A stretch of 60,733 nt of DNA from SAR202 cluster bacterium. Its GTDB lineage: Bacteria > Chloroflexota > Dehalococcoidia > Lucifugimonadales > OSU-TB39. The notes under the pieces were generated by a model. It made no database searches. It was not told the DNA's origin and worked only from the letters and a program-made list of their open reading frames with translations. The stretch spans positions 1 through 60,733 of the forward strand of contig VFGY01000038.1 of assembly GCA_009392195.1 (NCBI GenBank), written 5' to 3'. Below, in pieces: positions 27,009-36,122 of this stretch (the stretch's first letter is position 1; each line of letters begins with the position of its first letter). Made by a program: the position numbers and the translations under genes.

Positions 27009-27308
27009 TTAACTAGATGGTGGTTTAGTTGGCTCTGTTTCATCAGGAGACAATTTATTATTCGTTATTGGTTTGTTTTCGTTTTGAGAATTATCGGGTT
27101 CCATATTTGAATTTGATATTAGATTTGAGGGAGGTTCAATTGGATCGTCTTTTAAATATTGTTCCGCTTTCCACATTTCCTTTTTCAATTCTCGAAGGCC
27201 TTCACCTAGGCGTCGTGCACTTTTGATCATACGATCCGGCCCTAAAACAATTAAAGCGATAATTAATATAGCTAATATTTCTAATGGTCCCATCCCTAAA
27301 AATTTCAT
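27009..27308 (-). CDS. tatB: TatA/TatB-family translocase subunit (TatB-like)
   Basis: A 99-residue protein with one N-terminal transmembrane helix (GPLEILAILIIALIVLGPDRM), an amphipathic helix (ARRLGEGLRELKKEMWKAEQYL) and a Pro/Asn/Glu-rich tail. The LGPDRM turn and longer helix are TatB-like, while separate TatA is encoded at 26.0 kb. In genomes with two TatA-type proteins the division of labour cannot be read from sequence alone. It is just upstream of tatC. Confidence 0.82.
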   Translation of the reverse strand: MKFLGMGPLEILAILIIALIVLGPDRMIKSARRLGEGLRELKKEMWKAEQYLKDDPIEPPSNLISNSNMEPDNSQNENKPITNNKLSPDETEPTKPPSS

Positions 27309-27355
27309 TAAATCATCTTAATCCTTATCACATGTGTTAATACAATGTTGGTACA

Positions 27356-28546
27356 TTAACTAATTTTATCAAGAGTTACAACGCATTCTATATGTCGGGT
27401 ATGGGGAAACATATCTATTGGTTGTACTTTTTTGATTTCAAAACCATTCTTGACCAATATCGATAAATCACGACATAGAGTATTGGCGTTACATGAAACA
27501 TATACTAACCTTATATTTTGTAAGCTAGATATAGCACTTAACATGTTTTGTGCACATCCCGAACGAGGTGGGTCCAAAATTATTTTAGTTACTCGATTGT
27601 TTAATGAACCAATAAGATCTTCGGCTTTACCTGTCATAATTGTAATGTTTGGTATCGAACTATTATTAACCTCTGAATCATTTGTAGACGATTTTGATTC
27701 TTCAAGAGATATAACTTGTTTAACCAGTGGGGAATAGATGGCTGGAAAGGTTCCAACTCCTGAGTAAGCATCCAAAAGTATATCGGATTGGTTTAATTTT
27801 AAAGCGTTTTCAATTAAATCCATCATAACTTCGGTTTGCTTGGTGTTTACTTGGAAAAATGAAGGTGAACTAACTTGAAACTGTTTGTTTTTCAGAGTTT
27901 CAATATAATGTTTTTGACCTGTTTCGAATAGGATTTCGCTAAAATTAATTTTAGGTTGAACAAGGTATGAATCGGTACTAGAACTAGCGCGTATGGATAA
28001 CTGGCTTGTATCAACTCGATTCAATTGCAAAGTGTTGATTATTTTGTTTATGGGTTTGTTCATTATTAAGCATTCCTCAATTCGCACAAATCTTTTGGTA
28101 ACTGAATTAACAAATCCAAGTGAGCCTTTTTCGCGAACAGTAAATCTACCGTGATTTCGATACCCAAATAAATTAGGACTTGGTAGTGTGGGGGATATCT
28201 TCATGTCTCTGATATTGGGATATTTTTTCGTACAAATTTCAATAAATGACTGCTTTAATTTGAGTTGATAGCTGTAATCTATGTGTTGCCATTGGCATCC
28301 TGTACAATTTCCGAAATAGCCACAAGGCGGAGTTATACGGTGAGGCGAAGGTTTTATTACTTTTGAAACCCACGCTTGTATTTGATATTTATGTTTATGG
28401 CCTTTATTTTCAACAATATTGCATAAAACCTTTTCGTTGGGGAGAGCTCCAAAAACAGGTATCATATTGTTTTGATGAAAAGCAGTGAAATCCCCTTCAT
28501 CGTTAGCTTTGGGTTCTATTGATAAAATTGTTTTTTGGTCGTTCAC
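27356..28546 (-). CDS. RNA (uracil-5-)-methyltransferase, RlmD/TrmA family
   Basis: SAM-dependent m5U methyltransferase of 396 residues acting on rRNA or tRNA. An N-terminal TRAM-like region is followed by a [4Fe-4S] motif (CGYFGNCTGCQWQHIDY), the SAM site DAYSGVGTFPAIYSP, IILDPPRSGC and the catalytic cysteine in VYVSCNANTLCRDL. The iron-sulfur cysteines favour an RlmD-like enzyme over TrmA; the exact target uridine cannot be told. It follows the tatB-like gene's upstream side by 47 bp and may share its transcript. Confidence 0.88.
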   Translation of the reverse strand: MNDQKTILSIEPKANDEGDFTAFHQNNMIPVFGALPNEKVLCNIVENKGHKHKYQIQAWVSKVIKPSPHRITPPCGYFGNCTGCQWQHIDYSYQLKLKQSFIEICTKKYPNIRDMKISPTLPSPNLFGYRNHGRFTVREKGSLGFVNSVTKRFVRIEECLIMNKPINKIINTLQLNRVDTSQLSIRASSSTDSYLVQPKINFSEILFETGQKHYIETLKNKQFQVSSPSFFQVNTKQTEVMMDLIENALKLNQSDILLDAYSGVGTFPAIYSPLVKQVISLEESKSSTNDSEVNNSSIPNITIMTGKAEDLIGSLNNRVTKIILDPPRSGCAQNMLSAISSLQNIRLVYVSCNANTLCRDLSILVKNGFEIKKVQPIDMFPHTRHIECVVTLDKIS

Positions 28547-28648
28547 TCAGTGCAATACAAATTATTATTAGTGTTGATTTAATATAGCATATCTAATTAT
28601 GGGTAACAGGCTATATTTCTGATATCATTTATGGCAAGGATCAAATAA

Positions 28649-29542
28649 ATGCATAAACCCAAAAAATCATTACCTGAATGGTTAAAAGTAAAAATCCCTG
28701 GTGGCGAGAATTACCTCCGAATTCAAAAAATGTTGAGAAGTTCTAATCTCCATACTGTATGTGAGGAAGCAAGGTGTCCTAATATTGGGGGTTGTTGGGA
28801 TAGAGGTACTGCAACCTTTATGATATTGGGAGATATTTGTACTCGAGCATGTAGATATTGCGCAGTAACAAGTGGAAAACCGTTGGCTTTGGATCCTTTG
28901 GAAGCATATAAATTATCCAAAGTAGTTGAAAAAATGAACCTGAAATATGTTGTCATCACCTCTGTAAATAGAGACGACTTGGAAAATGGAGGGGCGGAAG
29001 TATTTGCTGAGTGTGTGCATCACATAAAAAAAAGATTGCCGGCATGTAAAGTAGAAGTATTGATCCCAGATTTTGAAGGTAAAAAATCAGCTTTAGAAAT
29101 TGTTTTAAAAGCTAGACCAGATACAATTAACCATAATATTGAAACTGTACGTAGCATTTTTCCAAAAGTAAGACCTAAAGGAGATTATGATCAATCACTT
29201 AAACTACTGGAAACAGTCAAATTGTTGAATAGTAGTTCTGTGACGAAATCAGGAATAATGGTAGGGCTTGGTGAAAAAATTGATGAAATAAAGGAAACCA
29301 TGAAAGAATTAGTAGCAGTTGGCTGTGATTTGCTGACGATTGGACAGTATTTGCAACCATCATCTAAGCATATCGAAAGAGTTAAATGGTATTCCCCAGT
29401 AGAATTTAATGAATTAGCAGATATTGGAAGAGGAATTGGGTTTAAGCATGTTGTGAGTGGGCCTTTAGTTAGAAGTTCTTATCATGCAGATGAACAACAT
29501 GCAGCTTTGAATGTAGATTCAAAAGATCTTGCGCCAGTGTAA
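28649..29542 (+). CDS. lipA: Lipoyl synthase
   Basis: Radical-SAM enzyme inserting two sulfurs into protein-bound octanoyl groups to make lipoate. The 297-residue protein has the auxiliary-cluster motif CEEARCPNIGGC and the radical SAM motif CTRACRYC, followed by ITSVNRDDLENGGAEVFAE and a C-terminal SGPLVRSSYHA with the conserved Arg-Ser-Ser-Tyr. All eight cluster cysteines are present. No lipB lies next to it, so the octanoyl donor enzyme must be elsewhere. Confidence 0.96.
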   Translation: MHKPKKSLPEWLKVKIPGGENYLRIQKMLRSSNLHTVCEEARCPNIGGCWDRGTATFMILGDICTRACRYCAVTSGKPLALDPLEAYKLSKVVEKMNLKYVVITSVNRDDLENGGAEVFAECVHHIKKRLPACKVEVLIPDFEGKKSALEIVLKARPDTINHNIETVRSIFPKVRPKGDYDQSLKLLETVKLLNSSSVTKSGIMVGLGEKIDEIKETMKELVAVGCDLLTIGQYLQPSSKHIERVKWYSPVEFNELADIGRGIGFKHVVSGPLVRSSYHADEQHAALNVDSKDLAPV

Positions 29543-29590
29543 ATTTATTGGATTGATGTGGTGTGCTCTAGTTGATATGCTCTAAATTAT

Positions 29591-30454
29591 TTACTTGAAT
29601 TCCTTTATTATTCTTGAAGCTTGCTCATATCCTCTTTTGCCATCAGGCAATAGAGATGGCAGTAAGTAAATATTATTGAAGTTATTTGAAAGCAGCTCTT
29701 CAATAAAGTCCGATGTAATCATTATAGGAGATTTTCCTGATTCCAGTTGGTGTTTTATTTTAGTTGGTATCTTACCGAATGATTTGGTTGTTTTGTTCAA
29801 GATTTGTACACCTATGCAAAGCGGTATATTTAGGTTGGATTTAGAAATTTTGTTATAGGTCTCTAAAAATTTATTTAATATATCAATTGAGAATATTGGT
29901 TGAAGCAAAAAATAATTTGCTCCAAGCTTAACCTTTTGATTAGTTAACCGAACTTCATTATCTAAATCCTTGTTCAGGTCAATCGTAGATCCGATACAAA
30001 AATCAGTCGGCTTCGAAAGTTCTTTACCTTTATAATCTAGTTTATTGTTCATCATATTTACGGAATCAATTAATTCAGTAGATTTGTAATCCATGACTGT
30101 TTTTACGTTGATACTTTCTGCTGGAGTAAAAGGGTCCCCTTGAAATATCAACAAATTTTCTAAACCCAATAATTGAGCACCTAGTAGATGACTTTGTATT
30201 GCTAGCTTATTCATGTCTCTACATCCCATAGCAAACACGACATCGGATGAAGAATTTTGTTTTATCCAATGAGCAGTTTGCAGTGAATTTATACGGACTG
30301 ATTTACCTGGGTTATATGCAACATAAATAAAATCTGAATTTAGAGATGAAACCTTATTTAGCTCATCTAAGTCGAGGCCTTTGGGGGGAGAAAAATCGCA
30401 AATAAAAGTAACAGATCCTGATTTGTTCGAGATGTATTCTGTAAATTTAGTCAT
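29591..30454 (-). CDS. metF: Methylenetetrahydrofolate reductase-like protein
   Basis: A 287-residue FAD TIM-barrel of the MetF family, which reduces 5,10-methylene-THF to 5-methyl-THF. Visible are TFICDFSPPKGLDLDEL at the N-terminus, VFAMGCRDMNKLAIQSHLLGAQLLGLENLLIFQGDPF and the ANYFLLQPIFSID segment. The conserved D-R/D-x-N region is somewhat diverged (CRDMNK). No MetV-type partner is beside it. Folate-linked function is likely; its redox partner is unknown. The gene stands alone between lipA and a zinc-ribbon gene. Confidence 0.8.
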   Translation of the reverse strand: MTKFTEYISNKSGSVTFICDFSPPKGLDLDELNKVSSLNSDFIYVAYNPGKSVRINSLQTAHWIKQNSSSDVVFAMGCRDMNKLAIQSHLLGAQLLGLENLLIFQGDPFTPAESINVKTVMDYKSTELIDSVNMMNNKLDYKGKELSKPTDFCIGSTIDLNKDLDNEVRLTNQKVKLGANYFLLQPIFSIDILNKFLETYNKISKSNLNIPLCIGVQILNKTTKSFGKIPTKIKHQLESGKSPIMITSDFIEELLSNNFNNIYLLPSLLPDGKRGYEQASRIIKEFK

Positions 30455-30524
30455 TCAAACGATATCTTTATTAGCTGATATACAACAGACTAATAGTATA
30501 TTGAATGCTAAATTACGGATATAG

Positions 30525-31010
30525 TTATTTCCATCCTAAACCTTTATGTTTTTTGTTAGGAAGCAAAGAAACACGATGTCCTTTTTCGCATTTATATCTT
30601 TGTTCTCTTATTTCGGCTCGTTTTCCAGAAAGAGAAGATTGTTCCATTGGATTCAAGCAGAAAGGGCATTCCACTGAATAAACAACTCTATTTTTCACTC
30701 GAATAACTTTAACATTGGCTGTGGTGTTAGATAGGTTTTCAAATTCCCCTATGTACCTTAATATGAATTTTGTTGCTGAGCTTAATATAGACTTATTGTC
30801 ATTATTTGCACGTGGTTCATATTCATAATCAACATAACCACATGTACTGCATTCAGGTTCATCATAGCCAATGATTAATTTTGTTTGGCAGCGAGGGCAT
30901 AAGTGTTTTGGTACGTGTTTGCCTATACGTTCTGGATGAGTTGGCTGTTGAGCAAAGTCTATTACCTGTGGTTCGAAATCCGGTTGGCTATTTAAAGCTT
31001 CTGTTACCAT
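30525..31010 (-). CDS. Zinc-ribbon protein of unknown function
   Basis: I do not recognise a named family. The 161-residue product has an N-terminal segment of mixed charge, then a zinc ribbon CPRC...CSTCGY (about residues 38-58), a region of basic strands, and CPFC (about 120-123) with a further Cys near 146 (CEKGHRV) that could complete a second zinc site. The C-terminus is Lys-rich (NKKHKGLGWK), so nucleic-acid binding is plausible. AGGAG lies seven bases before the ATG, and a 9-bp inverted repeat abuts it. It is unlikely to be a chance ORF given the cysteine pattern. Confidence 0.7.
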   Translation of the reverse strand: MVTEALNSQPDFEPQVIDFAQQPTHPERIGKHVPKHLCPRCQTKLIIGYDEPECSTCGYVDYEYEPRANNDNKSILSSATKFILRYIGEFENLSNTTANVKVIRVKNRVVYSVECPFCLNPMEQSSLSGKRAEIREQRYKCEKGHRVSLLPNKKHKGLGWK

Positions 31011-31360
31011 AATAAATCTCCTAGATCATATGTATGAATTTCATATGATCGAAGGAGAAATATTAGCTTTCTGCCTGTATCAAGTATGTATAAATATAAA
31101 TAAATATACAGGTTCCAAACTAATTATTTCGCTGTAAGATAGGTTGCGCCTTCTCCTACGAATTAATGAATCATACCCCAAAGTTTTTGTATTTGTATAA
31201 GAAAAAGACTAAACTTGTCAAGTATTAAGTTTAAACATTTGCATAGAGATTTGCAAAAAATCCGTCCAAAATGTTTATTTTGGTGATGGATTTAACGTAA
31301 TATATCCTTATAGCATATAAATATGGGGAGTTAAATTTTTGTACAGAGAAGGTTTTTGTA
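31011..31360. other. Divergent intergenic region with inverted repeats
   Basis: A 350-base gap between the zinc-ribbon gene (minus) and etfB (plus). It holds two inverted repeats, at 31024-31050 and at 31074-31112 (CCTGTAT/ATACAGG around a 25-base AT-rich loop). No promoter pair is strong. No RNA gene is recognisable. Confidence 0.5.
31024..31050 (-). repeat. Inverted repeat abutting the zinc-ribbon gene's ribosome-binding site
   Basis: GATCATATG and CATATGATC, perfect 9-base arms with a 9-base spacer, end one base before the AGGAG (31022-31018) of the zinc-ribbon gene. It could be an operator for a dimeric regulator or an RNA hairpin affecting translation. Confidence 0.6.
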
Positions 31361-32152
31361 ATGTCCATTAAGATTATTGTTTGTGTGAAGCAAGTTATTG
31401 ATCCAGATGCTCCGATTGCATCCTTAGATATAGGTGAAAATAATATAGTTTCCTCGAAAGAGAAACGATTTGTATTGAATGGATATGATGAAAATGCAGT
31501 AGAGGCAGCGCTGAAAATCAAAGATGATGTAGGCGCAGAAATCACTGTATTGTCAGTTGGTTACGCTTTTGAAAATGATGTGATGAAAAAGCCAATATCC
31601 ATGGGGGCGGACCGGCTCATATTAGTAGAGGACGAAAAATTCTTGCAAGTAGATGGTTTTTCTACAGCTAACTTGTTGGGAAAAGCAATTAACAAGATAG
31701 GCGAATTTGACTTGGTTTTATGTGGCCGTCAGGCTTCTGATTGGGATAATGCATACGTCCCATTAGCTTTATCGGAAATCTTGAATGTTCCCTGTATCAC
31801 ATTGGCTCAGAAAATTGAAGTGAAAGCGAATGGGTTTAGAGTAGAAAGAGTGATGTCAGGGGGATACCAGATAGTAGAAAGTGAATTTCCTACTCTAATA
31901 ACTGTAAGTAATGAAATAGGTAATCCCAGGTACCCTACTATTAGAGGAATTATGGATGCTGGCCGTAAAAAACCTGATATATGGACGTCGAATGATATTT
32001 GTGTAACGAGTGAGTTATTCAAAAACCAACTTGTGACAAAGGATTTATCCCTTCCTATTAATGAAGCAGATTGTGAATTTATACACTCAGATTCAGAAGA
32101 AGAATTGGGAAGATTATTGGCCGAAAACCTTATTGAAAAAAAATTGATTTGA
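31361..32152 (+). CDS. etfB: Electron transfer flavoprotein beta subunit
   Basis: With EtfA it accepts electrons from flavin dehydrogenases such as acyl-CoA dehydrogenases and passes them to the respiratory chain. The 263-residue protein begins IIVCVKQVIDPDAP and contains KEKRFVLNGYDENAVEAALKI and the CGRQASDWDNAYVPLALSEIL loop. The usual loop is GKQAxDxD, so this branch differs. etfA begins 17 bases after it. No dehydrogenase or ETF-quinone reductase is adjacent, so the electron donor is unknown. Confidence 0.93.
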   Translation: MSIKIIVCVKQVIDPDAPIASLDIGENNIVSSKEKRFVLNGYDENAVEAALKIKDDVGAEITVLSVGYAFENDVMKKPISMGADRLILVEDEKFLQVDGFSTANLLGKAINKIGEFDLVLCGRQASDWDNAYVPLALSEILNVPCITLAQKIEVKANGFRVERVMSGGYQIVESEFPTLITVSNEIGNPRYPTIRGIMDAGRKKPDIWTSNDICVTSELFKNQLVTKDLSLPINEADCEFIHSDSEEELGRLLAENLIEKKLI

Positions 32153-32169
32153 ATTTACAAGGATCACCG

Positions 32170-33147
32170 ATGAAAAATGTTTTTGTTTTAGCTGAGCATA
32201 CATCGAAATCATTTGACCCAATAACATACGAATTAATTGCAGCAGCAAAAAGCGTTGGGAACAATGTGAGCTTATTGGTATTAGGTGAATCAACTAATAT
32301 TCCCAATACAACAGAAATTAGTAAATTTGTGAATCATATATATATTGCCGAAAATGATTTGTTAACTGAGTGGTCGGCTGATGCTTGGACATCTGTTTTA
32401 TATGATATTTGCTCTATTACTTCACCAGAATTGTTGTTAATTGGAAAAACGAATTTGGGAAGAGATATAGGCCCAAGGTTGTCTTATAAATTGGGTGGGA
32501 GATTTATACAGGATTGTTTCAGAATGCAAATACTTGATGGCCATATTTTTAAAGCACTAAGGCCTATATATGGCGGAAATATAATTGCTGAAGTAGAATT
32601 CGAATTTGATCGATGTACAAATATAGCAGCTATTCGGCCAGGTTCGTATGATAGTGATATTGCAGAACTAGATTCTGAGGCTAAAATTGAAAATATTGAA
32701 GTAAATTTGAAAGACAATCATATTAGGGTGCGTCATATAGAATTTGTTGAAGAGCAAGGTACTGGAGTAAAATTAGAAGACGCTTCGGTAGTGATAGTAG
32801 GAGGCAGAGGTTTAGGTGGTCCAGAACCATTCAAACTATTGGATGATATGGCTGAGCTTTTAGGGGGAGCAGTTGGGGCTTCGAGGGCTGCCTGTGATGC
32901 GGGCTGGATTGATCATAATAAACAAATAGGATTAACTGGTAAAACAGTTTCTCCTAATCTGTATATCACTGTAGGTGTGTCTGGTGCTAGTCAGCACATG
33001 GCTGGTTGTGCTAATGCTAAGAATATAGTTGCTATAAATCAGGATAAAGATGCCAATATTTTCAAAGAAGCTTCTATAGGAGTAGTTGGTGATTGGAAAA
33101 TTATCCTACCCTCGTTAATTAAAGAATTAAAAAAAAGAAATATTTAA
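32170..33147 (+). CDS. etfA: Electron transfer flavoprotein alpha subunit
   Basis: Holds the FAD of the ETF heterodimer. The 325-residue protein opens MKNVFVLAEHTSKSFDP and has the FAD-binding C-terminal domain: VVIVGGRGLGGPEPF, GGAVGASRAACDAGW, QIGLTGKTVSPNLYI and GVSGASQHMAG. ATG 32170 is chosen because AAGGA (32159-32163) lies six bases upstream; an in-frame TTG at 32149 overlaps etfB. It is cotranscribed with etfB and convergent with the EF-G-like gene. Confidence 0.93.
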   Translation: MKNVFVLAEHTSKSFDPITYELIAAAKSVGNNVSLLVLGESTNIPNTTEISKFVNHIYIAENDLLTEWSADAWTSVLYDICSITSPELLLIGKTNLGRDIGPRLSYKLGGRFIQDCFRMQILDGHIFKALRPIYGGNIIAEVEFEFDRCTNIAAIRPGSYDSDIAELDSEAKIENIEVNLKDNHIRVRHIEFVEEQGTGVKLEDASVVIVGGRGLGGPEPFKLLDDMAELLGGAVGASRAACDAGWIDHNKQIGLTGKTVSPNLYITVGVSGASQHMAGCANAKNIVAINQDKDANIFKEASIGVVGDWKIILPSLIKELKKRNI

Positions 33148-33161
33148 CTTTTTAGATTAGA

Positions 33162-35192
33162 TTATTCATCAGATTCTTTAACTTTCACAACTCGGTCAAG
33201 CATGTGGTTAGGAACTTCTTCATAATGGTCGAATTCTAGGGTATATGAACCTCTGCCTTGTGTGATTGATCGCAAATCAGTAGCATATTTGAGCATCTCA
33301 GATTGAGGAACCTCTGCTTCTATTATGGTTGTTCCGTTACCTTCAGGGTTCATGCCTAAAATTTTACCCCTTTTGCCATTTAAGTCTCCCATGATTTCTC
33401 CAGTATCTTCGTCGTTCACGGTAATTGCAGCTTTCATAACAGGTTCTAACAAAACTGGTTTAGCTTCCTTCAGTCCTTTAGAGAAAGCGTGTCCACCTGC
33501 TATTTCAAAGCAAATACCGGAAGAATCAACTGGATGAAAACTACCATCAACCAACGTAGCTTTTACGTCTACAACCGGATATCCAGCAATTACACCATCG
33601 TCCATTGCTTTAATTACCCCTTTTTGTACAGAAGGTATGTATTCTTTGGGTACGCTACCGCCGTATATCTTTTCTTGAAAATCAAATCCACCACCTCTTG
33701 AAAGAGGTTCCATTTCCAGCCATACATGACCAAATTGACCATGGCCCCCTGATTGTTTTTTATGCCTGTATTCTACTTTAGCATTACCCGAGATTGTTTC
33801 TTTGTATGGTACTTTGGGTGTATCTAATAATATTTCAACCCCAAATTTCCGTTTCATCTTTTCTAATGCGACGTCTAAATGAGTATCGCCTAGGCCACAT
33901 AAAAGCATTTCGAGAGTGTTTTCTTCTCTAACCATTTTCAAACTAGGGTCCTCTTCGCAAATTCTTGCAATAGAACTTGTCATTTTATCTAAATCAGCCT
34001 GGGTTTTTGGTTTCATAGACATATTGTAAACTGGATTTGGAAATTCAATTCCCTTTAACTCAATGTTCGCATCTTTTGTTGTTAAGGTATGACCCGTTAA
34101 AGCTGATGATAATTTAGTTAGTGTTCCAATATCTCCTACAGATATCTCATCCGAATTTTCTTGTGTTTGCCCTCTCATCGTATATACTTGGCCAATTCTT
34201 TCAGATTCTTTAGCATTGGCATTCCAAATAGAAGAATCACTCTTTAGAGTGCCGCTGTATATCTTTATATGTGACAATTTACCTACAAAAGGATCGGCCG
34301 ATGTCTTGAATATTAAAGCTGAGAGAGAATTGGAATCATGACTGATTTCGATTGCGTCATCTGTTCCTGCTTTAACTGCTGTAATTCCTGTTTCGTCTAA
34401 GGGGCTTGGGAAAAAAGATATAATTGAATCCATAAATTCCTGTGCAGATGGTTCAACTTGAGTTGACCCCATGAATACAGGTATGATTTCACCAGTCTTA
34501 ATTCCGTTTTTTAGACCTGATAGCAATTCTTCATCAGTTAGATTTTCTCCTTCAAGATACTTAGTGGCTAATCCATCATCTGTCTCGGCTACTAATTCAA
34601 TAAGTTCTTCACGCATTAATTCTGCTTCATCTTGGTCTACTTTGCTATTACCAACTGATTCAAGTAGATTAACTGACCCTGAAAAAACATCACCATTTAT
34701 AGGTACCTGAAGCGGTATGCATTGCCTTCCGAAAGTTGATTTAATTGAGGTTAATAGTGATTCAAAATCAACATTTTCTCTGTCCATTTTACTTACATAT
34801 ATGCTTCGAGGAATATTATGGCTACTTGCCAAATTCCACATCTGTATTGTTCCAGTTTCGATTCCCGCAGCAGCAGATATAACTATAACTGCTGATTCAG
34901 CAACTCTTAAACCAGATATTACTTCTCCCCTAAAGTCAGCGTATCCGGGAGTGTCAATCAAATTTATTTTATGGTTTTTCCATATAGTTGGGAGGATTGT
35001 GGTTTGTACGCTTGTCTGACGTTTTTGTTCCTCGGGTTCGTAGTCAGAAATGGTAGTTCCATCTTCTATTTTACCAATTCTGGAAGTGTGTTTTGCAGCA
35101 TATAACATCGATTCACCAAGCATAGTTTTTCCTGAACCACCGTGGCCCATTAGCACCACATTGTGAATATTTTCAGCATTGATTTTAGCCAT
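33162..35192 (-). CDS. EF-G-like translational GTPase (EF-G2 type)
   Basis: A 676-residue EF-G paralogue. The GTPase domain has G1 GHGGSGKT (16-23), G3 DTPGYADF and G4 SKMD, where canonical EF-G has AHIDAGKT and NKMD. Domains II-V follow, including SGGHGQFGHVWLEMEP in domain IV and GRGSYTLEFDHYEEVPNH at the end. This pattern belongs to the EF-G-like group found beside a regular FusA in Actinobacteria and Chloroflexota; its job is not established. The regular fusA is expected elsewhere with the ribosomal operons. The gene stands alone. Confidence 0.88.
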   Translation of the reverse strand: MAKINAENIHNVVLMGHGGSGKTMLGESMLYAAKHTSRIGKIEDGTTISDYEPEEQKRQTSVQTTILPTIWKNHKINLIDTPGYADFRGEVISGLRVAESAVIVISAAAGIETGTIQMWNLASSHNIPRSIYVSKMDRENVDFESLLTSIKSTFGRQCIPLQVPINGDVFSGSVNLLESVGNSKVDQDEAELMREELIELVAETDDGLATKYLEGENLTDEELLSGLKNGIKTGEIIPVFMGSTQVEPSAQEFMDSIISFFPSPLDETGITAVKAGTDDAIEISHDSNSLSALIFKTSADPFVGKLSHIKIYSGTLKSDSSIWNANAKESERIGQVYTMRGQTQENSDEISVGDIGTLTKLSSALTGHTLTTKDANIELKGIEFPNPVYNMSMKPKTQADLDKMTSSIARICEEDPSLKMVREENTLEMLLCGLGDTHLDVALEKMKRKFGVEILLDTPKVPYKETISGNAKVEYRHKKQSGGHGQFGHVWLEMEPLSRGGGFDFQEKIYGGSVPKEYIPSVQKGVIKAMDDGVIAGYPVVDVKATLVDGSFHPVDSSGICFEIAGGHAFSKGLKEAKPVLLEPVMKAAITVNDEDTGEIMGDLNGKRGKILGMNPEGNGTTIIEAEVPQSEMLKYATDLRSITQGRGSYTLEFDHYEEVPNHMLDRVVKVKESDE

Positions 35193-35283
35193 GTTAACCT
35201 CGTTTGCGCCTATATTTCGTAAATATCACCACACAGTCATGTGAAATGATACCACTCTAATAATTACCTTAGATATAATCATC

Positions 35284-36066
35284 CTATATTCCCATGATGT
35301 TATATCCAGTGTCAACATGGATAATTTCGCCGGTTATCCCGCTAGATAAATCGCTAGACAAAAACAACGCAGTTTTAGAAACTTCTTCAGTGGTTATATT
35401 TCTTTTGAGAGGAGATTTTTCTTTATGGATGTTTTTCATATCTCGATACCCAGAAATGACTCTGGAAGAAAGGGTATCTAAGGGGCCTGCAGAGATTGCA
35501 TTTGCTCGGATATCAAGGTGCCCAAGATCTGCAGCTATTTGCTTGATTTCGTTTTCTAAAGCAGCCTTGGCAGTTCCCATTACATTGTAGCCTGGGAATA
35601 CTCTTGTGGAAGCTTGATATGTCATTGATATGATTGATCCCCCATTAGTCATATATTTTGAACCATAGCGGGCAATTGGTATTAATGAATAGGCACTTAT
35701 ACTTAAAGCGGTGATAAATCCATTTTTGGAAACGTCTACAAAAGGCCCTCCTAAATCATCTTTATCAGCAAATGCAATGCTGTGAATAATAATATCAATA
35801 TTGCCAGAATTAGAAGCATCACCAATTTTCTTCATTGAATTTTCAATTTGTGAATCCTCACTCGCGTCACACTCTACCAAGGTGCTTGGTTGAGTCAAAG
35901 TTTTTGATAATGACTCAACTGAATTAAAAACACGTTGATTTTGGTATCCTAGTATTACTTCAGCTCCAGCTTGATCAAGGATTTTTGCTATATCCCACGC
36001 TATGCTTCTGTGATTTGCTACTCCAAATACTGCTGCTGTTTTTCCTTTAAGGTCTATTGGATACAT
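35284..36066 (-). CDS. fabI: Enoyl-[ACP] reductase FabI
   Basis: NADH-dependent last reduction of each fatty-acid elongation cycle. The 260-residue SDR protein has the FabI-specific start DLKGKTAAVFGVANHRSIAWDIAKIL, and the catalytic Tyr160-x6-Lys167 (GYNVMGTAKAALE) after SMTYQASTRVFP. AGGAG precedes the ATG. It lies 56 bp after a glycoside-hydrolase-like gene on the same strand and about 7 kb from the fab cluster, which contains its own FabL. The FabI identity is clear. Confidence 0.93.
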   Translation of the reverse strand: MYPIDLKGKTAAVFGVANHRSIAWDIAKILDQAGAEVILGYQNQRVFNSVESLSKTLTQPSTLVECDASEDSQIENSMKKIGDASNSGNIDIIIHSIAFADKDDLGGPFVDVSKNGFITALSISAYSLIPIARYGSKYMTNGGSIISMTYQASTRVFPGYNVMGTAKAALENEIKQIAADLGHLDIRANAISAGPLDTLSSRVISGYRDMKNIHKEKSPLKRNITTEEVSKTALFLSSDLSSGITGEIIHVDTGYNIMGI

Positions 36067-36122
36067 TATTAATTTCTCCTAGTTATAAAGTAATATGAGT
36101 ACTAATCCGATCCCCAACCAAT

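Noticed and set aside
31081-31110. AT-rich TAAATA repeats in the etfB upstream gap as an origin or iteron array
   Set aside because: Only a few irregular copies occur, no DnaA-box-like sequences accompany them, and base composition explains them.
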